Assembly: GCF_029168945.1 (NCBI RefSeq)
Contig: NC_083605.1
Span: 27,045,280-27,109,279 of the forward strand
DNA from: Cannabis sativa
Lineage: Eukaryota; Streptophyta; Magnoliopsida; Rosales; Cannabaceae
Direction of reading: 5' to 3'
DNA length: 64,000 bases
Shown one piece after another: positions 57,265-64,000 of this stretch (positions within the stretch are counted from its first letter, which is position 1; each line of letters opens with the position of its first letter). The notes below the pieces were generated by a model, which was given only the letters and a program-made list of their open reading frames with translations, was not told where the DNA came from and did not search any database. The position numbers and the translations under genes were made by a program.

Positions 57265-59328
57265 TGTAACGCCCTAATGCTAAGGCACGCTACAGTGCTT
57301 TTTCAATTATTGTGCAAACTTTGCTAATCAAAGTAATTTCTCGAAAAACGTGTCAAATTAAAATTTTTGCTTTAAACATTAAACTTTATAAAATAATATA
57401 ATATTTACAAATCCCGGGATCCCGATTTCAAACTTTTGAAAATTTACTGTTTAAACTTTACATTCAAAATATACAAGTTCTGGGTCGCACAGCGACTTTC
57501 AAAATACAACACCCAGATGTCCCGAGACCGAACACCTGTGTCGCGCTGCTTGACATGTACAATCTCACCCGAGCTCAGGTTCACTCCTGTTCAGCTTTCG
57601 CCTTTCCTTTACCTACACATAGAAGCAGAAACTGTGAGTCGACAGACTCAGCAAGAAATGCATATAACATACCATATAATTTCCGACCTGTAAATAGGCG
57701 CCCATACACCTATTTACAGAGCTTAACAGATGAGCATGAACGTTCAATACTAGGGTACGACCACTATACCACATACACAACGTACCTAGCTGTACGAGTG
57801 TTGGTAGGGTTTACCTCGATCAGTGAGTAACACTGAGTAATGTACCACACACCTTAGCATTTTCCTATGCTTGTGTTGGTATCACCGTATCGTACTCAAA
57901 TCAACAACAATCACTGTACCAATACACTCTATAACTTAATTATACAAGTGTTGGTAGTGTTTAACATAACTCAAGCATGCATATATAAACACATATACAC
58001 ACATTCAGATAATCACATCATACATTATACACAGTTCTTACCTGTTTTCCGAATTCAAGTGTGCTGGCCGACCTGAACGGAATTCACGTGCTAGATGGAT
58101 GCCCTAATCACAATAACGGTAACACAGATGAGTGACTCGCCAAATCACTTTTCGGGACTTAAAACTCGAAACTAAAAGTTTCCCTATCAATAAACCTCAT
58201 GGCAATACCCTATATAACCCAAAATTGGCTAAAACTAGGGTTCTGGAAAAACCCCCAACAGTGCGAGATCGGGATCCAACCGTATCCGGTTAGGGTCACC
58301 AACCTGGCCGACCGGTTGGTATAGACCACCCGAGAATCGGAATTCGGTTCATCTCTCGAAACCCAAAAATTTATCCCCCTTGATTCAAATCAAGCCCAAT
58401 CTTTACCAAACTCTCCAGTATACCTATACAATGCATACACAATGATTTCCAGGCAGTAATTCACAGAACAAACCATCACAACCCAAGTTGCCATTAATGA
58501 ACAAAGCTTGAACTTTAAACCTAAATTTGCATAAAAACTATCTACAGCCATTAAAACCAGTAGCTAGGACTTAGAATCAACTCATCTAAACCCTAAAATT
58601 CGAACCTTAAACTTACCTAAACCCAACAGCCACCATATGACAAATTCATTAATTCAAACTATCATAAACTTGAAAATTCACATACACAATGATTCTAGGG
58701 TTTACCTTGCTTTGATTCCTCTTGAATCCTTAGCTGAAAACACAACTTAAGCTCCCAAAATTCCTTGCCCCTTGCTGCCTTCGAAGAGAGAAAGAGAGAA
58801 GAGAGAGCTTCTCTTGATTTTCTTTGATTTTTTCCTTATTTTCCAAATGAAAAATGAGTTAATTACTTAACTCTTCCAAATTAGATGCTAGGTGTCAACT
58901 ATATGGGCAGCCACCACACTAACCTTAACCAAAAGACTAAAATGCCCCTAGACTTAAAACTAGGGTATTTCTAAAGCTAGGGGTAAAATGGTCAAAATCC
59001 ATAACCCCGCTCAATCCCGGTAATTTATTTTCTCTAAAATATTCCCCACTATAAAATAGGGTTCTAAAATTACCCATGTGATTAATCTAGCCATCCATCG
59101 CATTTTCCGTTGTCGCCGAATAAAAATTACAAAAATAACATATTACACATATAAGCTAGATAATACCCCTAGAGTTTAATAAAATCTCCGAAATTGAGAA
59201 ATTATAACTCTAATATTTATTTCTAAATATTGGGGTCCACATTAAAATTTAATTCACAAATAATAATAAAATAATAAAAATTAGTGCTAATTGCCTTTAC
59301 TAATTCATAAACTAGAGCGGTCATTACA
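57265..59328 (-). repeat. 5' LTR of gypsy D (2064 bp)
   Basis: TGTAACGCCC...CATTACA. Conserved hairpin TGAGTC/GACTCA at 57635-57650 and the 11-bp hairpin at 57688-57719. The 69-codon frame (57867) is identical in both LTRs only because the LTRs are duplicates, and it is not a gene. Confidence 0.93.
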
Positions 59329-59900
59329 ACGCTGGATTCCAATCTTGATCGAATAAAAGGTTGCTAGAATATTTATTATTTTAGATGAGCTGACAACTCT
59401 ATTCAATGGATGGTAGCTTTGACTCTCGCCTAAACGGGACACTGATATCAGTTTGTTGAAAACCTTAGAAATTATTTAGGATTGTATGTTTTTAGTATTT
59501 TCACTTGTCATTCCTACTTGCTATATGTTTGATAATTTATGAACTGTGTATGAATTTATATTGAACCATGTTATTTTCTGTTATTAAATTGTAGTTTAAT
59601 TTCGAATCTTCATTGTTGGTCTAACTTGGTTTGTTGTTCTAATAAGAAAAATCCCTAATGGATTTTCACCATTAGACAAACATAATTGTGTTAGATCTCG
59701 AAAGATAAATATTGTAAATGCAACATCTAGCTGTTCATCAATTGATGACACCTTAGACTAGTATTTACAATATGAAACAAGAAGATTGTATAAATAAGAT
59801 TACTTTGACTCTCGCTAATCGAAGCATCGTTGGATTCTTATTTAAAAACGAAATTATCCTAATTCCTCTTAACTTATTCATTTCGAATTAGCTCAATAAC
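59329..59900 (+). repeat. Copia modules resumed after gypsy D
   Basis: Starts within the module (ACGCTGGATTCCAATCTTGATCG), then GACTCTCGCCTAAACGGGAC (59420-59439) and a weaker copy TTTGACTCTCGCTAATCGAAG (59803). No gag follows; decayed pol starts after. Confidence 0.75.
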
Positions 59901-62273
59901 ATATCATTGGATGAATGGTCTATAAATCTATTCATGTCATTCTATATTTTATCTTAAGAAATTAAATGACGCATATGATTATATTCCCGAAATTCTATCC
60001 CAAAATGATATAAATCATCAATCTTAAAAAATCTCCTACTTGTATGGGCAAATCAAACTTAGAGTTAAATTAGTAGTGGTGGTCCAAGAAAGAATTACTC
60101 ATTATATTTGGTATAAATTTAAGTCTTTGACTTTAAATTTTAGATTCCAAATAATTTTTTTTAATACAATACAGTTTCACTTTCACAAGTGTTTAATAAC
60201 CATTTTCTATCAATGGATTTAAACTGTATGTTAGTATAAATATGAGTTTAGTATTCTGTGACCAGGATCCACTTGCACTATTCTAAGAACTCTTTGATGT
60301 AACTAAACCTAAGTCATCAAAAGATAAAACCACATATTTTTTTTTTAAATCTATGGCATTTGTATCTTGTTCATAGTGGTTTTGACAAGATCAATATCTG
60401 CAAAGAGTTAATATGCCTATATCCACTGAAAATAAGTTCATCTCATTCGCAGATGGATGTACATTCAGGGGTGGATATGAGTTTTTCGTTGTATTCTTAA
60501 AACGATCACTCTAGATTATACCTTATGCAAAGAAATTTGAAATGTTTGAAAAATTTCATGAATTTCTAACAATGGTGAAAAACCATTAAGGTAAGTGGTT
60601 AAAGATCTTGCAAACTGATAGGGGTGGAGAAATAGTTAGTAGATATGCCGTTCAAAGATCATTAAATTGATTTTTGAATTATATCCAAACTTAGCTCCCC
60701 AGAAATTCGAGTTACATATTGATGATTAGTTACTAATCGTTCCCTAAGTCCTTCTATGGTAATACTATTTCAGAATGATGCAATGGTTGGGTACTTAGTG
60801 TAAACCATTAATAGATTCATGGATGACCTAATCGAAATCTTAAGAAAAGCTAGAACTGTTAACCATGGTTTGCATGTTTGTTAGCTATTCTAAGTGATTA
60901 GGGGTGGAACATCCTATAGTCAATAGATAAGAAAGTGTTTGTTTAAACAAATACTAATTTTCTAAGAAAATGACTAAGTCTAAAAATAAAGTAACAAATA
61001 AAGGAGATAATTTTTTTTGATTCCATAAGTGTTCTATCATCTTATTCGATACAAGATGATCCCACTGCCTTTGTTGTCTTGACACAACCGAAGAGGTTAA
61101 TACCATTTAGTTTTCTTAGACATAATTCACGGTACCTTGTTGTAGTAGGAGGGTTTCTAGGAACTCACCTTATTATGACTTGGAAGACACTAGTGATTAA
61201 AATCCATTGTGAGTTTAAACAAGTAATGGATTGTCAAGATAAGAAACTAAGAAGAAAAGCCAATAGAACTATGGTTTGATCCATTCACCTGGAATAACCT
61301 AAAGTTTTCTATTACAAGGACAAGAAAGGAAATTTTCGAGTATAAGTCTATTCAATGGACTTAACAAGACTTCCTGTTCCTAGTATTATAGGTTTGAGTT
61401 TATCTAAACCTATGGCTTGTGGTATACCTGGTAATTACTTACTCTAATGCAAGCAACTTACTTTAGTAAGATGCTGAAGCATTCTCTTTTTAATGGAAAT
61501 CTATAGAAGCTTCTCGACTTCTAGGCATAGATTTTATTTATCTAAGGAAAAGTATCAACTATTCCAGAAAAGATAAAGCCATGAAAGAATTCTTTAAATC
61601 AACAGTGAGAGGTCTCAGGTATGCTTTAGTATGCCTTAGACCAGACACCTGCTGTTGAGTGGGAGTAAAGAGTAGGTATCAGATTAATCTGGGAGAGGAA
61701 CATTGGAAGAAAATCAAGTAAATCTTAAGATTAAGAAGAGGAACTATATGTTAGTCGATAAGGGTGTGTTTAAAACTCTTAGACTACACCACATCAGATT
61801 TTGAGACTTGCCTTTGTGTTAGAAAGTCTGCTGATGAGATGGTGATTACTCTGGGGGTGGAGTAGTGATTTTGGAGAAGTGTAAAAACCTATCTGAAGTC
61901 TCTTGGTCTACCAGAGAGAGGTTGAATGTTAAAGATGCAGGAAAGGTACTTATTCAGTCTAAGGAAAGTTCTATACATTTGCGGCACCGTTCCAACTTGT
62001 CTTAACTACTAGTGTTACTTCCTGAATAACCAAAAAGTAGTTGCCAAAAGTATGGAATCCAGTATCCCAAGAGAGTAGACATATAGAGAGGAATTTCACA
62101 ATATCAAGGATTTTGTGATTAAGGAAGAGTAATGGTGGAGAAAAGGTTGTGTTGAATTCAACCTATCAGACCCTATTACGAGGAGTATACTACTACTACA
62201 CTTGATTTGTATATCAAGGTGTTGAGATTATTTGAAATGCACATTTTGTTTTATATTAGTGCAAGTGGGAGTT
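59901..62273 (+). pseudogene. Decayed, gag-less copia pol and polypurine tract
   Basis: Same decayed pol as at 30831-32818 and 38871-39229 without the CACTA. Pieces: TFRGGYEFFVVFL (integrase core start, about 60465-60500), LQTDRGGEIV (about 60608-60637), and SRYQINLGEEHWKKIK of the RT C-terminus (about 61670-61720). The empty CACTA target lies near 61911. It ends with AAGTGGGAGTT (62263-62273) before the LTR. Confidence 0.82.
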
Positions 62274-63593
62274 TGTTGGGTTTTATGCCCTAACATAAAT
62301 ATGGAGTCTATAACTTCTATAGGAATTTAGAAGTGAAACGATGATATCCTTCGAGCTTGGCTAAACAGAGATAAATGGTAGAGATCTCATTTCACTTCGC
62401 TGAAATATCATTTATACGGAGCTAAGTGTTTTAAGGATGAAATACATTGAAGGTGTAACGGTAATTTAGTTCCTATTCAATGTAGATCATCTATTAGATG
62501 GTCATTGATCAAATTAGGATTATAACAATGGATAATTAAATAGCGTATATGTATCGTGGAACATATAGAGCGTTCTATATGACTGAGAGTGCAATTCCAA
62601 GCTCTAAGTGTGGATTCAATAAGGAATTAATAAGTTAGGAAATTTACTTAGTAAATTCGGTTCGACTTATTGGAAGCTTGGTTTATATAGGCCCATGGTC
62701 CCCATACTAGAGGAGACCATACTACTTGTAAGACTCAGTTAATTGATTTTGATTAATCAATTATAATTCTAAAGTTAGATTGTCTCTAGTTTATGAATTT
62801 TCACTATGTTATGGCTTCATTGTGAAGAAATAGTATTTTGGGGTTAATTTGTTAATTAAGAGACTTTATGGAGTCTAATTAATAAATATTATAAATTAAA
62901 ATTTTATTTGATAGTTATTTTAAGTATTAAATAAATTGTTTGGCATTTATAAGGTTGAATTGGAAAATATGGTATTATTGAAAAGAAGAATAAGTGGCTG
63001 AAATAAAGTGGCAAAATTGCAACTAGAGATTGGTCCACTTATTGTGTATGGCCAAGAGGTATTTTTCCCTAATATTTTATTCTTTTTTAATCAATTTAAT
63101 TCAAGCCTAACCCTATTGAAGAATAGTATAAAAGGAAGGTTATGGTCTCATTATCTAACTAATGCCTCCAAAGCTAATAACCTAGCTTTTGATGAGACCT
63201 CTTCCTTCTTCTTTCTTCTTCAATTTCGAAAACACTATAGCGTATCTTCACAAATATTTTCCAGCCATTAGTTAATGAGTGAGTGCCCACACACATCAAG
63301 TGGTATCTCAATCATAGTGTGTAAGAGTGTAGGAGAATCCAATCAATAAGAAGGAGATTCAGCATCAAAGGAAGTAGAGAAAGAGATCCAGGTTCAGATC
63401 TTGGTGATGCTCTGCTACAGAAAAGAATCAAGGGCTAGAGATCTGAATGGAAGGAGTCATTATATTCCGCTGCACCCAATGTAAGGTTTTCTTAAACCCT
63501 TATGTGTTTATTTCATTGTTTTAGAATTCATCTTAGGATGTTAATGAAACATACATGGTAGTAAGTCTAGATCCTGGTAAAATATTTCCAATA
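62274..63593 (+). repeat. Copia LTR with internal deletion (1320 bp)
   Basis: The first 20 bp match the LTR start, then it jumps to the equivalent of 45990; about 573 bp are missing, with a CTAA/TAA overlap at the junction. The remainder matches 45990-47289 with few changes. TATA box TATAAAAG at 63127-63134. Followed by a primer site. Confidence 0.92.
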
Positions 63594-63595
63594 AC

Positions 63596-63612
63596 TGGCC
63601 TCGCAGCCATGG
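63596..63612 (+). promoter_or_regulatory. Copia primer binding site, second unit
   Basis: TGGCCTCGCAGCCATGG, one base different from the site at 47292. Confidence 0.8.
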
Positions 63613-64000
63613 TAATAATTTACTTTCATGAAATTATAACTAAAACGATGTTCTATGTTGATTTTGATGGTTTCATGTAGTTTATGTGCTTATTTGATGA
63701 TAGTTTAGAAATCGCAATATATGTTAATGAAATATTTTTTATTTCGATCTGGAATTATTTTTTCTGGAAAGTAGACAAAAAAAAAATAATAAATTTAGGA
63801 TTTTACAAAATCTAATTTGGATTTTTTATGAATTAGTTATGATTTTTTCTGAATTTGAATGAAAAAATCTAAAATCGGGTTGCACACGCACGCGGGGGTA
63901 CTAGGAGACGCTCGGACAGCACCCTCATTCAGACAAGGAGCTGACCGAGAATTCTCAGACACAGCTCTGTCTGAAGGGGTGCGGGTGCTCAAGCCAAGTA
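63613..64000 (+). mobile_element. Copia leader of second tandem unit (cut by window end)
   Basis: Matches 47309-47698 almost base for base, including the nested-hairpin island from 63875 (TTCAGACA, GAGCTG, GAGAATTCTC, CAGCTC and TGTCTGAA are all present). No gene. Confidence 0.9.

Larger units (their letters stand above)
50692..59328 (-). mobile_element. Young Ty3/gypsy element D (Tekay/Del-like)
   Basis: Minus-strand element: 5' LTR 59328-57265, primer site 57260-57248, gag-pol 56982-about 52347, polypurine tract, 3' LTR 52345-50692. The left LTR lacks its first about 408 bp. The rest of the two LTRs is nearly identical apart from one 90-bp patch, so the insertion is recent. The coding region nevertheless has several single-base lesions. 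It is nested in the copia leader. Confidence 0.95.
45397..64000 (+). mobile_element. Tandem copia array LTR-internal-LTR-internal (runs off window)
   Basis: LTR 45397-47289, primer site and internal region 47292-62273 (interrupted by gypsy D), LTR 62274-63593, then a second primer site and leader to the window end. An LTR followed by another primer site and leader is the product of unequal recombination or a tandem insertion. The two LTR-leader starts differ at only about a dozen positions over 1.7 kb. The family lacks gag and has decayed pol. Confidence 0.85.

Overview
This 64 kb window is plant nuclear DNA, almost certainly from an angiosperm. It holds nested retrotransposons plus one DNA transposon, and I see no intact single-copy host gene. 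The evidence is Ty3/gypsy polyproteins with a chromodomain-like tail, Ty1/copia elements with 1.88 kb LTRs of the TGTTGG...GCCCTA type, Cassandra TRIMs carrying 5S-like sequence, a CACTA transposon, and initiator-Met tRNA primer sites. The species cannot be named from the sequence.

Layout. 1-7753: gypsy element A (minus strand), its left LTR cut by the window edge. It sits inside a minus-strand copia element (leader 7754-10633, primer site, LTR 10653-12532). That copia element is itself inserted just after gag of an older minus-strand copia copy (12533-15176). The older gag is also split by a Cassandra dimer (13511-14949). 15177-16071 and 41104-45396: an old, heavily broken gypsy element C (minus). 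Its LTR is split by a 25 kb plus-strand copia complex (16072-41103). That complex contains a complete LTR, a 3.6 kb leader, the only open gag (21580-22467), decayed pol, a gypsy LTR fragment (23768-25115), a second truncated LTR-leader unit, more decayed pol, a CACTA transposon (32819-38867) and a 3' LTR. The CACTA carries a broken five-exon Ulp1-type gene and its own Cassandra, inserted at the start codon. 45397-64000: a tandem copia LTR-internal-LTR-internal array (plus) inserted into gypsy C gag, and itself interrupted by a young gypsy element D (50692-59328, minus).

Common theme. The copia family looks like the Angela/BARE lineage (LTR ends, LTR length, very long leader, intron-like segment at the end of gag). 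Its two gag-less copies share the same decayed pol, which suggests a non-autonomous family moved in trans. Every copy keeps a GC-rich island about 250 nt after the primer site. A hairpin in it has kept its pairing while the arm sequence changed, which I consider the best candidate for an undescribed functional element. The gypsy LTRs also carry clusters of hairpins, including a tandem array of twin-hairpin units in element A.

No protein-coding region here looks fully functional except possibly the isolated copia gag.
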